Both the position numbers and the translations under genes were made by a program. 64,000 bases of DNA from Candidatus Poribacteria bacterium. GTDB lineage: Bacteria > Poribacteria > WGA-4E > JAJDTR01. The number at the start of each line of letters is the position of its first letter. The stretch's first letter is position 1. This document shows, piece after piece, positions 1-8,511 of this stretch. Below the pieces are notes generated by a model. The model was not told where the DNA came from and searched no databases. It was given only the letters and a program-made list of their open reading frames with translations. The stretch is from the NCBI GenBank assembly GCA_022827055.1, contig JAJDTR010000115.1:47262-111261 (forward strand), in the 5' to 3' direction.

Positions 1-288
1 GACGAGAGGACCTGTGTAATTCAAATTGTAGGGAATAACGATCGTTATTCCCTACAGCAATCTTGTGACATGAGACCTTCGTAATATACGATTATTTCTT
101 TTTTTGGCAGACCCATCTATGTGGTTACCGTTGCCTAAGCCGTTATCCATTCTTGGCAGGATGCCGTGTCATCACTGAGGCGGTGCCAACAATTTACAAC
201 AACAAAGACACTCATATCACTCATTTATTCAAGTGTCCGGGTTATTGAATTCATAATTGAAAGGATGATTATCGTGTTAAGGAAATCA
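1..288. other. Intergenic region upstream of the STAS gene
   Basis: No coding region is supported here. The stretch carries a perfect palindrome at 27-56 (listed separately). The rest is AT-rich leader sequence of the STAS gene. An open frame runs through from 166, but it has no ribosome binding site of its own. Confidence 0.5.
27..56. repeat. Perfect 30-bp palindrome (GTAGGGAATAACGATC family)
   Basis: The arm TGTAGGGAATAACGA is followed by its exact reverse complement with no loop. A second copy lies at 40479-40506 with one G.T wobble. It is one of several families of intergenic palindromes in this window, most of which end in CTAC or CTACA. Confidence 0.85.
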
Positions 289-606
289 ATGAAAATTCGC
301 GAAAACGCCGAAATCACCGTTATTGATGTCGCCGAAGATCTTGGAAATCATGTGGCAGGGGAACTCAAGCAAACGCTCGAGGCTCAAAACACCTTGAAGA
401 TCGTCATGAATCTCAGCGATGTTAAACATATCGGCAGCACGGCGATAGGCGCCCTGGTAGGCGTGGCAATGCGGCTCCGACGAAAAGGCGGTGATTTGAA
501 GGTGTACGGCCTTCGAGATAATATAATGCGAGCTTTTGATTTGGTAGGCGCTACAGGTATTGTCGAGATCTTTTCGACGGAAAGTAGTGCGGCTGCCGCG
601 TTTTAG
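289..606 (+). CDS. STAS-domain anti-sigma factor antagonist-like protein
   Basis: A 105-residue protein that is a single STAS domain from end to end. The pattern NLSDVKHIGSTAIGAL matches the conserved loop of SpoIIAA/RsbV proteins, where the serine is phosphorylated by a partner kinase. Such proteins bind anti-sigma kinases of the RsbW/SpoIIAB type in the cytoplasm and so free a sigma factor; some act in other partner-switching cascades. I chose ATG 289 because AAGGA lies five bases upstream and it gives the usual STAS length. ATG 265 and the longer frame from 166 have poorer signals. No kinase or phosphatase gene is adjacent, so the partner is unknown. The ECF sigma factor at 61.8 kb is not a usual partner for this family. 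Confidence 0.85.
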   Translation: MKIRENAEITVIDVAEDLGNHVAGELKQTLEAQNTLKIVMNLSDVKHIGSTAIGALVGVAMRLRRKGGDLKVYGLRDNIMRAFDLVGATGIVEIFSTESSAAAAF

Positions 607-720
607 AGTCAAGAGGAAACCATTCATGGTGAGCAATGCCCACCCAGCAAACCAGTAGCCGTTGCAATACCTAAGTCGGCACATGTCATTTGAATTTGGA
701 CGAAAGGAGACGACTCAACA

Positions 721-1176
721 TTGGAATCACTACAGAAATCGGTTCAATCTGTTATCAACGACGGACGAATAGGTAGCCCGGTGTTCGTGCGTTGCATGTT
801 GCAATCACCACACGCGGACGAAGATACCGTTAGAGCTAACGCAGCACTGGTTAATGTTACAAATGCTTGGATGCCATCATCACCCGAGCAGATCTATGCG
901 CAGCAGAGTCAGGATGGAACTCAGTCCACGACGATGATCAAATACGCTGGTGGACAGACGGCTCTGCTTAGCGTGAATCGCGTCGCAGCCAATCAGGAGG
1001 AATCCATAGACTTGGCTCTGGTCGGAAATAAAGGGGCAATTTATCACGAAACTCCGCGTGGGCAATATCGGATGATGAGAGCCTCGATCCAACTTGATGA
1101 CGAGGGTAATCTCTCTGATCTGATTGGTCAGGCAATTGCGTCGGGGGCACCTGTAAACTTGAGGAGTGAGGAGTAA
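721..1176 (+). CDS. Stand-alone Gfo/Idh/MocA C-terminal-domain-like protein
   Basis: A 151-residue protein with a TTG start preceded by AAAGGAG about nine bases upstream. The segment from about residue 40, with YAGGQTALLSVNRVAA and LALVGNKGAIYHETP, looks like the C-terminal alpha/beta domain of Gfo/Idh/MocA oxidoreductases, in which a sheet packs on the substrate. No Rossmann GxGxxG motif is present, so it should not bind NAD(P) alone. The stop is one base before the ATG of the next gene, a full-length member of the same superfamily, and the next gene's GAGGAG lies inside this frame, so the two are probably translationally coupled. It may be a remnant of a longer gene or a genuine partner subunit. 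The family call is by pattern only. Confidence 0.6.
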   Translation: MESLQKSVQSVINDGRIGSPVFVRCMLQSPHADEDTVRANAALVNVTNAWMPSSPEQIYAQQSQDGTQSTTMIKYAGGQTALLSVNRVAANQEESIDLALVGNKGAIYHETPRGQYRMMRASIQLDDEGNLSDLIGQAIASGAPVNLRSEE

Positions 1177-1177
1177 C

Positions 1178-2323
1178 ATGGACAGTCAAGAAAAGTACGG
1201 GGTACTAATCATCGGCGGAAATCGATCGCACCAGGAAGGCTATTCGCGAACATTCGCCGCCGACCCGCGATGTCGGCTCATCGCGTCGTCAGATGAGCGG
1301 GATGCGCCACCCGATCGCGTTGAGTTGAATCGAGCACTTGCAAACGAATTGGACATTCCTTACATACCGGACTTGGAAGAGGCGTTGGCGCGAGACGACG
1401 TGCATATTGTGTGCTCATGTGTAGAGACCGAGCGGCGCGGGCGCGTGGGCGCTCGGTGCGCGGAGGCAGGAAAGCACGTCTATCTGGACAAACCGCTTGC
1501 GTTGAACCCCGACGACGCGGCGAAGATTGTAGCGGCGGTGAAGCGAGTCGGCGTCCGCACCCAGATGTACTCTAACATTCACGATCCGGCGGTGCAAGCA
1601 GCGCGTCAGGCGTTGAATCGCGGGGATGTCGGCGAACTTCGTGCCATTCATTGCGACGTAGTCTTCGCCAAGGGGCACCCGGGGTCTGCGCCGGTGGGCA
1701 AAAAGCGCGTAGAAAAACCTAATGTGGAACGCTACACCTTTGTCGATGCCAAGCGGGAGATGTTTGATATCGGCGTCTATGCGGTCGCTACAGTGAATTG
1801 GTTGACCCGCAAGAAGGTAAAGACAGTGTACGCGAACACCGGCAATTACTTCTTCAAGGGACACTCCGATCGCGATGTGGAGGATTTCGGAGTAATGGTG
1901 TTGACGTTGGAAGACGGTGTCACCGCGACGGTCGCCGGTGGTCGATTTGGATGGCTGAGTCACCCTCAAGGCGGTATGCGGGGGCTGCACCTGGTCGGGA
2001 CGCGGGACACATTGGCATTTGATCCTTCTAAATCTCATCTGGAAGTTTTCGCCGACGAGCCCGTTTTTCAGCCTCCTCCGCCTCATCCCTTGGATCCGAC
2101 GGGAATGTGGGGAAGTACCCAAACCAAATCCACCGGACCGTCGAAACGACAATGGGTTTCCGTCAGTGACGGACAGGGTCGAGACGAAATTGCCTCGTTT
2201 GTAGACTGTGTCGAAAACGGAGTGGAAAGTGAAATGAACGCCGAAATGGCGGCACCGTCAATTTCGGTGATTACGGCGGCGTTTGAGTCGGCAGCCAGCG
2301 GAAAGGTTGTCCACATCGACTAA
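1178..2323 (+). CDS. Gfo/Idh/MocA family oxidoreductase
   Basis: 381 residues, close to the family norm. The N-terminal Rossmann part begins YGVLIIGGNRSHQEGY, so the glycine motif is a variant, and HVYLDKPLALNPDDA is the family's conserved EKP-type motif with Asp in place of Glu and the catalytic-site Lys kept. The C-terminal domain contains a FDIGVYAVATVNWL helix and GVTATVAGGRFGW. Members oxidise or reduce sugars, inositols and related compounds with NAD(P) in the cytoplasm; the substrate here cannot be inferred. I chose ATG 1178 because GAGGAG lies four bases upstream; a longer in-frame ATG at 1166 lacks a site. It is coupled to the preceding C-terminal-only homologue. Confidence 0.9.
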   Translation: MDSQEKYGVLIIGGNRSHQEGYSRTFAADPRCRLIASSDERDAPPDRVELNRALANELDIPYIPDLEEALARDDVHIVCSCVETERRGRVGARCAEAGKHVYLDKPLALNPDDAAKIVAAVKRVGVRTQMYSNIHDPAVQAARQALNRGDVGELRAIHCDVVFAKGHPGSAPVGKKRVEKPNVERYTFVDAKREMFDIGVYAVATVNWLTRKKVKTVYANTGNYFFKGHSDRDVEDFGVMVLTLEDGVTATVAGGRFGWLSHPQGGMRGLHLVGTRDTLAFDPSKSHLEVFADEPVFQPPPPHPLDPTGMWGSTQTKSTGPSKRQWVSVSDGQGRDEIASFVDCVENGVESEMNAEMAAPSISVITAAFESAASGKVVHID

Positions 2324-2404
2324 CGAAACCCCGAAAATCCGGACGATGTCTATCCGGCGCTGTGTACGAACCAGGGGCTTGTAGCAAGACATTCAGGAGG
2401 AACT

Positions 2405-3049
2405 ATGGTACGTGTTATATTGGTTGCATTCGCGATGGTATTTGTAGCGGCGACCAAAGTTTCCGCGGGACAAATGGAAGATGTGGTTTACCTTGAGAAT
2501 GGAGGCATCGTGCGGGGTACGATCCTGGAGCAGATTCCTGACAAATCGTTGAAGATAAAGCGGCGAGACGGTAAGGAGTTCAAGTATAGGATGCGAGATA
2601 TTGTGAGAATCTCAAGAGAGCCCGTCCTAGGGTCGCGAACTCTAAGTCAGAAGAAGAACCCCATGGTAGCGCTTGGCCTGTCGTTTCCAATCGTGGGCTC
2701 CGGACAATTCTACAATGGAGAGTACACGAAGGGGGTCGCACAAATGGGTGCGGCAATAGTAGGATTGGGGCTTGTACTCAGCGCAGGTGGCGACAACACG
2801 GACAGTCCTGATGGAAATCTTGACGCGGATAACGACGATTGGAGGAGTATCCCCGGGTATGTGCTTTTGCTCGGAGGGGCTATTTGGTCGTTGGTTGACG
2901 CGCCGATGTCGGCGAATCGAATTAATCGGCAAAATCAAGGGGTTTCCTATGGGCATTTGATCGAACTTGGCAGTGACCGTGCCATTGTGGGAATCGACCC
3001 TGTAACGTCGCGCAAGGGATTGGGCACCCTGTTCACCCTTAGGTTCTAG
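2405..3049 (+). CDS. Secreted or membrane protein of unknown function
   Basis: 214 residues, with ATG behind AGGAGGAACT. A signal peptide (about residues 1-22, hydrophobic VILVAFAMVFVAA then SAG) precedes a short beta-rich module at about 25-75 (VVYLENGGIVRGTILEQIP, then KIKRRDGKEFKYRMRDIVRI). Such modules often sit at the front of bacterial envelope proteins. From about 85 there are two hydrophobic stretches (MVALGLSFPIVGSGQFYNG and AAIVGLGLVLSAGG), then a third near 150-165, recalling small membrane proteins of the TM2/DUF5683 kind. The family is not recognised with confidence. It stands alone and is followed by a clear intrinsic terminator. Confidence 0.7.
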   Translation: MVRVILVAFAMVFVAATKVSAGQMEDVVYLENGGIVRGTILEQIPDKSLKIKRRDGKEFKYRMRDIVRISREPVLGSRTLSQKKNPMVALGLSFPIVGSGQFYNGEYTKGVAQMGAAIVGLGLVLSAGGDNTDSPDGNLDADNDDWRSIPGYVLLLGGAIWSLVDAPMSANRINRQNQGVSYGHLIELGSDRAIVGIDPVTSRKGLGTLFTLRF

Positions 3050-3147
3050 TGGGGATATTTTCGAATAGGACTATAACACTATCTTCCTAGAGTTTGCGAT
3101 TATAAGCGCTAACAAATAGCGTCAACCGGGGCTTTCCAATGTGCGGG

Positions 3148-3172
3148 AGGGACATCCTCATCGTCCCTTTTT
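3148..3172 (+). terminator. Rho-independent terminator after the 2405-3049 gene
   Basis: The stem AGGGAC / GTCCCT with a nine-base loop is followed directly by a run of five T on the plus strand. It lies 99 bases past the stop at 3049 and separates that gene from the convergent TonB-dependent receptor. Confidence 0.75.
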
Positions 3173-3187
3173 CCCATTGGTTGATCG

Positions 3188-6028
3188 TTAGAATCCGATG
3201 CGATACAGGAACTTGACGTTGCGTCCCGGTTCCGGCATTACCGCTTTGATTCTTGAAAGGTGTTGTCGATATTCCGTGTCGAGGAGGTTCTCGATTGCGA
3301 ACACCGCTTGATGTTGGAGTCCCCAAATCGAGAACAGATACTGGCAGCCCATATCATAGGCGATGTATCCGTCGGTAGGTTCCTCAAACTCGCCTAACCG
3401 GTTCTGCGCATCCGAGAATCGCGCCGTTATGTGAAGGTTCAGCGGCTCTGTCACATACCGGAGTGCTAATTTTCCGTTGAGGGGTGGGATTCGTTCAATG
3501 GGCACTTCACTGTCCTTTAACGTCCCTCTAACGTAGCTCGTGCGCGCTTGCGCGTACACTCGTGGAGCAATCTCGGCGTCAACGCTCAATTCGGCGCCGT
3601 CAAGGACAGCATCCAGTCCCCTGTATTGATAGATCCACAACCACCCCGCGCCGCCGACGCCCCACTCCTTTTCACCGGTGTTTGCCGGAATCAGATAACC
3701 GTAAATCTGGTTGCTAAAAAGGGCTAGATTCAGTTTTACCCGATTTTGCGAATAGCGCAGAAACACCTCCGTTCCCCAACCGTTCTCGGTGCCGAGATCG
3801 GAATTGCCGATTTCGTAGGAGTGGACTGCCAGGTGGGGTCCGTCCGAGAAAAGTTCCTCAATTCCGGGAGCACGGAAGGTTTTCATCATCGTTGCGCCCG
3901 CCTTCAAATCGCCGGTCCAATGGTAGATGCTAGACACGGCGCCTGACACGCCTCCGAAGTTTCGGCGTTGCACCGTTCCCGCCTTGGTCACTCTGCCCGT
4001 CTTAAACGGTTCAACTCGCTTGAAGTCGTAGCGTACCGCACCTTGCAGCGTGAAGTCGCTAACTTTCCTCTGATTGAAGTAGAAGCCCGCGATAGAAATC
4101 TCCCGTGTGTGCGGCGTCCAGAAGAATCCCCCGGTCGAATGATCGCGGTATTCGCTCCATATTCCGGTGATGGCGTCATCAGACAGACGAGCAATCGCGG
4201 ACACATTGGAGGTCAACGCAATAAACTCGGTGCCGAGCGTGTTGTTGGATTCAAACTCCCGATGTTGATAGCGCGTGTGAGTTGAGTGAAGTTTCAACTT
4301 CTCAAGGAGCGATCCGTTGATCGAATACTCAAGGTTGCTTTCATACCTCTGGCGTTCGAGCTCAATGTCGACTCCCGAGATGTGTCCTTCCGGTGACCCG
4401 GGAATTCCGTAGTCGGACGTGTAGCTGCCCCCTGACACACCAACGTGCCCCCAATCCTTGACCATGGAAGCGCCGCTTGAAAAATTGGTAGTTGATAGTG
4501 ACGTGTTCTCCACGACGCCAACGGGAGTATGCGTATCATCAGCAGTACGGTGATTCCACGCCAGCCGCCATGCAGTGTCACCGATTGGAACCGTCAATCC
4601 TGTTGTCGCGGTAATTCCCGAATTGACCGACTCACTCTGAAACTTGAGGTCTACGGTAGGGTGATGAGGCAGAGACGGCGCGATGGTTTCGCGTTTGACA
4701 TCTATGACACCGCCGAGAGTGTTTGAACCGTAGATAAGCGATGCGGGACCACGGATGACCTTGATGTTTTTGGCTGTGCTGGGATCTATAGTAACCGCAT
4801 GGTCTGCTGAGGACGCCGATTTATCGCCGGTGCGCTCGCCATCCTCAAGAATGAGCAGTCGGTCACCGCCCATACCCCGGATGACTGGACGTGCTACCGC
4901 CCGTCCCATCGACCGTTGCGCAATTCCCACCTCATCGCTGAGTGTATCGGCGATGGTTATTCCCATCTTCTTATCCACTTGCCCTTCGGAGAGTACGAGG
5001 TCGGTTGTTTTCTCAAGCTGTGCGAGGGCATCATCGTCCGGTGTGACCAAGATCTCTTGAAGTTGCACCACGCCGCCCTCTATCGAAACGGTCAATGCCG
5101 GTTCATTCGGCGCAGGTTTAGCGATAAACCCGTGCCGGCGCCCATCCGCTGAATCATAGTGTCCGACGATAGAGCCGTCCTGATTGATATTCCATCCCTC
5201 GGTGCTTATGCTGCCCGGAATCTTAAATTCCCGCAGCCCGTCCCGGAATGTGCCGACATAGGTGAGCGTGACGCCATCCACCGATTTCGCTCGGGAAACG
5301 ACATCCATTGACTCGTTGATACCGTGCACAAAATAGAATTCCAGTCTCTCGGCACGTGAAAGATCGAGAGATATAAACCTGCCATTCCGGGTACGTATGT
5401 ATGGATGAAACAAGCCATCAGCGTCTACGTAACTGCCCACCATGCCACCGCTTGCATTCACAAATTGGGCGTATGTTTCCAATGCCCCGGGGAACTCAAT
5501 TATTTCGTCTCCCGAAAAACCGCGGCGCACCCCGGAAGCATCTATATAATTTCCCGTCAGTGCGCCGGTCGCATTACTAATACCGTATATCTGCGTTTGG
5601 ACAGCGCCTGGAAAATCGTATTGCCGCAATTCGCCGTTTTCCAAGATAACACCGTGGTGAAGATCGTCGCTGTCTTGGTAGTAGCCGGCAGCTATCCCTG
5701 TATTACTGAGCGCATAGAAAAAGGTGTTCTGTGAACCGGGGAAATCATACGTCGTAAAAACCCCGTCAGTGAGCGTAAACCCGATAGTCTTCTCACCGTC
5801 GGCGCCTCGCGTGTTACCCGCGAAATCCCCAAATTCGCTACTCGCAGTCAACTCTAAAAACGCTACACCGGGGACATCAATAGTCTCAAAAGTATGGTCG
5901 GTAGCACCGGTTTCGGCAACGGGCTGATTGTCGACCCTTGCATCAGCGTCCCCCAGCAAAAATGTGTTGAGACACACCACCAATATAAACGTGTAAAACC
6001 GCGTTAAATTCCAAAGTATTGTTTTCAT
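3188..6028 (-). CDS. HAF-repeat/TonB-dependent receptor fusion (ZnuD-like)
   Basis: 946 residues from ATG 6028. After a signal peptide (residues 1-30, FYTFILVVCLNTFLLG then ADA), residues about 45-305 hold six or more repeats of about 40 residues with YDFPG, GISN.TG...G.Y.D..G. and GF, typical of HAF-type secreted repeats. Residues about 320-450 form a TonB receptor plug (PVIRGMGGDRLLILEDG, SSADHAVTIDPS, VIRGPASLIYGSNTLGGVIDV), resembling zinc/heme receptors of the ZnuD group. The rest is a beta-barrel ending in Phe. The likely role is outer-membrane uptake of a metal, fitting the zinc-type genes that follow. An in-frame start at 6127 with a strong site (GGAGG, five bases) would add 33 residues derived from a duplicated lipoprotein leader. 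Repeats fused ahead of a plug are unusual. Confidence 0.88.
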   Translation of the reverse strand: MKTILWNLTRFYTFILVVCLNTFLLGDADARVDNQPVAETGATDHTFETIDVPGVAFLELTASSEFGDFAGNTRGADGEKTIGFTLTDGVFTTYDFPGSQNTFFYALSNTGIAAGYYQDSDDLHHGVILENGELRQYDFPGAVQTQIYGISNATGALTGNYIDASGVRRGFSGDEIIEFPGALETYAQFVNASGGMVGSYVDADGLFHPYIRTRNGRFISLDLSRAERLEFYFVHGINESMDVVSRAKSVDGVTLTYVGTFRDGLREFKIPGSISTEGWNINQDGSIVGHYDSADGRRHGFIAKPAPNEPALTVSIEGGVVQLQEILVTPDDDALAQLEKTTDLVLSEGQVDKKMGITIADTLSDEVGIAQRSMGRAVARPVIRGMGGDRLLILEDGERTGDKSASSADHAVTIDPSTAKNIKVIRGPASLIYGSNTLGGVIDVKRETIAPSLPHHPTVDLKFQSESVNSGITATTGLTVPIGDTAWRLAWNHRTADDTHTPVGVVENTSLSTTNFSSGASMVKDWGHVGVSGGSYTSDYGIPGSPEGHISGVDIELERQRYESNLEYSINGSLLEKLKLHSTHTRYQHREFESNNTLGTEFIALTSNVSAIARLSDDAITGIWSEYRDHSTGGFFWTPHTREISIAGFYFNQRKVSDFTLQGAVRYDFKRVEPFKTGRVTKAGTVQRRNFGGVSGAVSSIYHWTGDLKAGATMMKTFRAPGIEELFSDGPHLAVHSYEIGNSDLGTENGWGTEVFLRYSQNRVKLNLALFSNQIYGYLIPANTGEKEWGVGGAGWLWIYQYRGLDAVLDGAELSVDAEIAPRVYAQARTSYVRGTLKDSEVPIERIPPLNGKLALRYVTEPLNLHITARFSDAQNRLGEFEEPTDGYIAYDMGCQYLFSIWGLQHQAVFAIENLLDTEYRQHLSRIKAVMPEPGRNVKFLYRIGF

Positions 6029-6078
6029 CATGGGACATTTTCTCTTTTGTTTCATCTTTGTTATTCTCGTATAGTAGC

Positions 6079-6590
6079 ATGGAAAAAGCAAGTACAATAC
6101 GGATAGTATGAAAAACTGCTTAATCATGTTGTCCTCCGAATAGAGATAGATTGTACTCCCGGCATAAAGACTAATCGAATAGTAGATACAGTTAGACCGT
6201 CATTAAGACGACCTAAAATTCACCGGGAAACAGGCAGAAATAACTTGGGGAAAACTAAGGTGCAGATAAGTCTTGTGGATTAAGCAGCGTAGGCTGGCGG
6301 GGAGCGACTACGGATATTGTCAAGAGGCGCTGTGAATATGAAAGCTAGGTCGAAAGGGGAATGAACTGAAGTGCAAGAACCAAGATTGGGAAGATTTTCA
6401 GCGTGGAGCGCAGTACCTAGGTGGTTCGCAATGAAAAAACAAGTAGAACAATCGTGCGATTCGGAATGGCAGTGCCCGCAATCGTGTTCGTGTACGATTT
6501 CGACAAGGGCAACCGTTATCAGATAATAACAGATACCCATCGCCATCACGCAACCGGCAGTTATAGTGCGGATTCTATTGTTCTGCATGA
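6079..6590. repeat. Segmental duplication, copy 1 (partner 11552-12063)
   Basis: This block matches 11552-12063 along its length: the first codons of the lipoprotein gene, its GGAGGACAAC ribosome site, a leader with GTCTTTATGCCGGGAG (minus strand), and the whole upstream Cys/His-rich small gene. Here the lipoprotein gene is cut off after about 16 codons and the TonB receptor takes its place. Similarity is high but not complete, so the event is not very recent. Confidence 0.8.
6280..6588 (-). CDS. Small Cys/His-rich membrane protein (DUF2946-like), copy 1
   Basis: 102 residues, ATG with GAGGGAAAG upstream. An N-terminal hydrophobic segment (about 8-28, GCVMAMGICYYLITVALVEI) is followed by a cluster of metal-binding-type residues, HEHDCGHCHSESHDCSTC, a second weakly hydrophobic part, and the ending RSRSPPAYAA. 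Short proteins with a His/Cys patch and an R-x-P-P end are often found beside TonB receptors and zinc or copper genes (DUF2946-type); the family name is tentative. It is a paralogue of the 11754-12062 gene and lies upstream of the receptor on the same strand, so the two may be co-transcribed. A role in metal handling at the inner membrane is inference. Confidence 0.7.
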   Translation of the reverse strand: MQNNRIRTITAGCVMAMGICYYLITVALVEIVHEHDCGHCHSESHDCSTCFFIANHLGTALHAENLPNLGSCTSVHSPFDLAFIFTAPLDNIRSRSPPAYAA

Positions 6591-6838
6591 ACTTTCCCTC
6601 ATTGTTTAGACAGTCATGAACCGAATTTCAAGGTATAATGGCTACCCAATTCGGCTGCGCTTCAACGCCCAATATTGCTGGAAATACGCCTCGTGGGAAT
6701 CTCTATAAAGATTTACTATGGGATTCTAGCGCCTTGGGATCTCTATCGCGCTCACTATTCATTCGCTTGATCTTCACCTCGGAGAAAGTGAACGATATAA
6801 TCAAGACATCACAGCACTATTGTTCAATCGACTTAGCA

Positions 6839-7618
6839 TCAGAATCTACCTAGCCTGAGTGCATCCGCCTCCAAGCGGTCGAGTTCAAGGTGGTAGATGC
6901 CGTTAAGCATGCCATCTTCAAACTCCGCTCCGACGCGCAGCGTACCGTAAATCATCACGAGTTCATCTTGGAGGCTACGGACTTTCTTTTTGTCCGGAAC
7001 CGTGACATACACCCATTCATTAAGGAGCGGAATGGCACCGAAACAGCACGCCAATTGGTTTTCGAGCAATACAAAAGATCGAATGTTGTCATCCTCACCC
7101 TCAAGCGGTAACATAAACCCCTCAATTTCAATTTTCTCCCCGCTCAATGCTTTAATTTGAGACGGGATATCCTCGTCAAGATTCAGTGTGGCGATGTATG
7201 CCGGGTCCTCCAATTTCTCCCAATCCGGCTCTCTGATATCAAAGCTAGTGAGTGTCTTGAAGGTGAGTGATTGATATGCCCCTGTGCGTTTCGCGTTCTT
7301 TTCGCTTGTAATCTTTGGTACCGGGGAAACAGGTGCGGGAATCGGCTGTACATCTGTGCCGATTTCAGGTTTGAGACTAGGCTTGTCTGCCGACTCGGCT
7401 TCACCGGGAATTGCCCCAGCGACCGCTAACGGGGCGCCCTGCACTTCAAAGGACTTGGAGGCTGAATCTGATCCCCCGCTCAATTTCCTGAGCGCGCGAA
7501 GCGGATGCGATTTGGGTAACATTTGAGAAATTCCGAGCGACAGCAGGACGACAATTACGCCGGAAATAGCAAAGTGCAGCCAAGAACCACGCCGCTTTTT
7601 CGTTTCGAGTCGTTTCAT
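6839..7618 (-). CDS. DUF3299 family protein
   Basis: 259 residues from ATG 7618 (GGAGG eight bases upstream; the GTG at 7627 is too close to that site). One N-terminal membrane anchor (about residues 15-35, LHFAISGVIVVLLSLGISQML), then a low-complexity Pro/Ala/Ser linker to about 95, then the conserved C-terminal domain: SGEKIEIEGFMLPLEG, SFVLLENQLACCFGA and WVYVTVPDKK, which I recognise as DUF3299. In marine gammaproteobacteria this family is found with Zur-regulated MacB-like ABC transporters; its biochemical role is unknown. The adjacent Cys pair (ACCFG) is conserved-looking and could bind metal. It follows the His-rich lipoprotein with a 16-base gap, so the two form an operon. Confidence 0.8.
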   Translation of the reverse strand: MKRLETKKRRGSWLHFAISGVIVVLLSLGISQMLPKSHPLRALRKLSGGSDSASKSFEVQGAPLAVAGAIPGEAESADKPSLKPEIGTDVQPIPAPVSPVPKITSEKNAKRTGAYQSLTFKTLTSFDIREPDWEKLEDPAYIATLNLDEDIPSQIKALSGEKIEIEGFMLPLEGEDDNIRSFVLLENQLACCFGAIPLLNEWVYVTVPDKKKVRSLQDELVMIYGTLRVGAEFEDGMLNGIYHLELDRLEADALRLGRF

Positions 7619-7634
7619 CCCATTCACCTCCTAA

Positions 7635-8168
7635 CTAATGTTCGTGATGCTCCTCGTGTCGTTCCTCGTTGCCTTCGGGAAATTCAAAATCAACGTCGGC
7701 GAAGGTCTGACCTTTGACCGCAATCGACACGATTTCCGCATGAAATTCGGCTGCCCCTATAAGCTCATCCGATTGCCCTGAGAATTGAGACGTATCTCCT
7801 TGCGTTTCTCCTGTTAGGATATTCGCAACGGCTGTGAGATGTAAAGCGAGTGTCTTCTCCGAATTCAACCGGTTTATATTGAGCTCGATTGCTTCCTGTC
7901 GTAGGCGAACCGAATCTTCCGCCTCGCCGTCCAGTACGTAACCGGTAAGTTTGCCAGTTGCTTTTTCCAGCACAAATTCAACGTGTGCGAACTCGTCACC
8001 CAACACGACGAGGGTCCCGCCGTGCGGCGCCGTGTGCTCATGATGGGCATGCGTTTCGTGTGTCCCTTCCTGTTTGCCGTGATGCGCACCTTTTTTCTCA
8101 CAACCGAGTTGGGCGAAGACAATTGCCAAGATCGTTGTCCATATCACAACGGTGTATTGGATTTTCAT
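7635..8168 (-). CDS. Histidine-rich lipoprotein, putative periplasmic metal binder
   Basis: 177 residues from ATG 8168 (AAGGA eight bases upstream; the frame extends to 8267 without a better site). The lipobox is IVFAQLGC at about residue 20. Two His-rich ends (GAHHGKQEGTHETHAHHEH near the start, EERHEEHHEH at the C-terminus) flank a beta-rich core with PHGGTLVVLGDEFAHVEFVL. His-rich ends of this kind bind zinc or copper in periplasmic chaperones such as ZrgA/DUF2796 proteins. It heads a two-gene operon with the DUF3299 gene. A role in collecting zinc delivered by the TonB receptor is inference from composition and neighbours. Confidence 0.75.
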   Translation of the reverse strand: MKIQYTVVIWTTILAIVFAQLGCEKKGAHHGKQEGTHETHAHHEHTAPHGGTLVVLGDEFAHVEFVLEKATGKLTGYVLDGEAEDSVRLRQEAIELNINRLNSEKTLALHLTAVANILTGETQGDTSQFSGQSDELIGAAEFHAEIVSIAVKGQTFADVDFEFPEGNEERHEEHHEH

Positions 8169-8229
8169 GATAATTTTCCTTGTTACACGTTCCTGCTGAT
8201 GGGAAGTATCGCACTGTTTGCAAAAATTT

Positions 8230-8267
8230 AGATGCGTCAGCGCATCTATATGGTATAATTGACGCAT
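8230..8267. promoter_or_regulatory. Divergent promoter region with inverted repeats
   Basis: AGATGCG-TCAG-CGCATCT (8230-8247) is an inverted repeat, and ATGCGTCA (8232-8239) is mirrored by TGACGCAT (8260-8267). TATAAT lies between them at 8254-8259. The site separates the minus-strand His-rich lipoprotein from the small plus-strand gene. The symmetry suggests an operator, but no regulator is identified. Confidence 0.45.
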
Positions 8268-8313
8268 GAAAAAGATTCGTCACAGAGATGATTACTCAAA
8301 ATCGGAGAACCCA

Positions 8314-8511
8314 ATGATTAAAGATTCTCCCGCAGTCGAAGATATCCGTCGCATCAGGTGCGCTCTCTCGGAGCAATTTGACCATGATGTGGAAAAATAT
8401 ATTGACTATTTGCAAAGCAAATATGAGTCTTCAGGTCAAATTGATATTGTGAACCTCCGCCGGAATCATCACCCAATACAACGGAGGGTAATCAACACGA
8501 GGATTAACTAA
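8314..8511 (+). CDS. Small hypothetical protein
   Basis: 65 residues from ATG 8314, which has CGGAG six bases upstream; a frame from 8266 lacks a site. The core DIRRIRCALSEQFDHDVEKYIDYLQSKYE resembles small helical proteins of the type EIRxIRxxIxxxFxxDxxxxxxYLxxx that are common in cyanobacteria and other genomes with many toxin-antitoxin loci. No toxin lies beside it. Its last bases overlap the end of the convergent ABC permease gene by eight. It is the only plus-strand gene inside the metal cluster. Function unknown. Confidence 0.5.
   Translation: MIKDSPAVEDIRRIRCALSEQFDHDVEKYIDYLQSKYESSGQIDIVNLRRNHHPIQRRVINTRIN

Noticed and set aside
166..288. N-terminal extension of the STAS protein
   Set aside because: No ribosome site and no fit to the domain; the start at 289 has AAGGA at correct spacing.
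6029..6127. 33-residue N-terminal extension of the TonB receptor as the main start
   Set aside because: It derives from a duplicated lipoprotein leader. A complete signal peptide begins at 6028. It is kept as a finding because the upstream ribosome site is strong.
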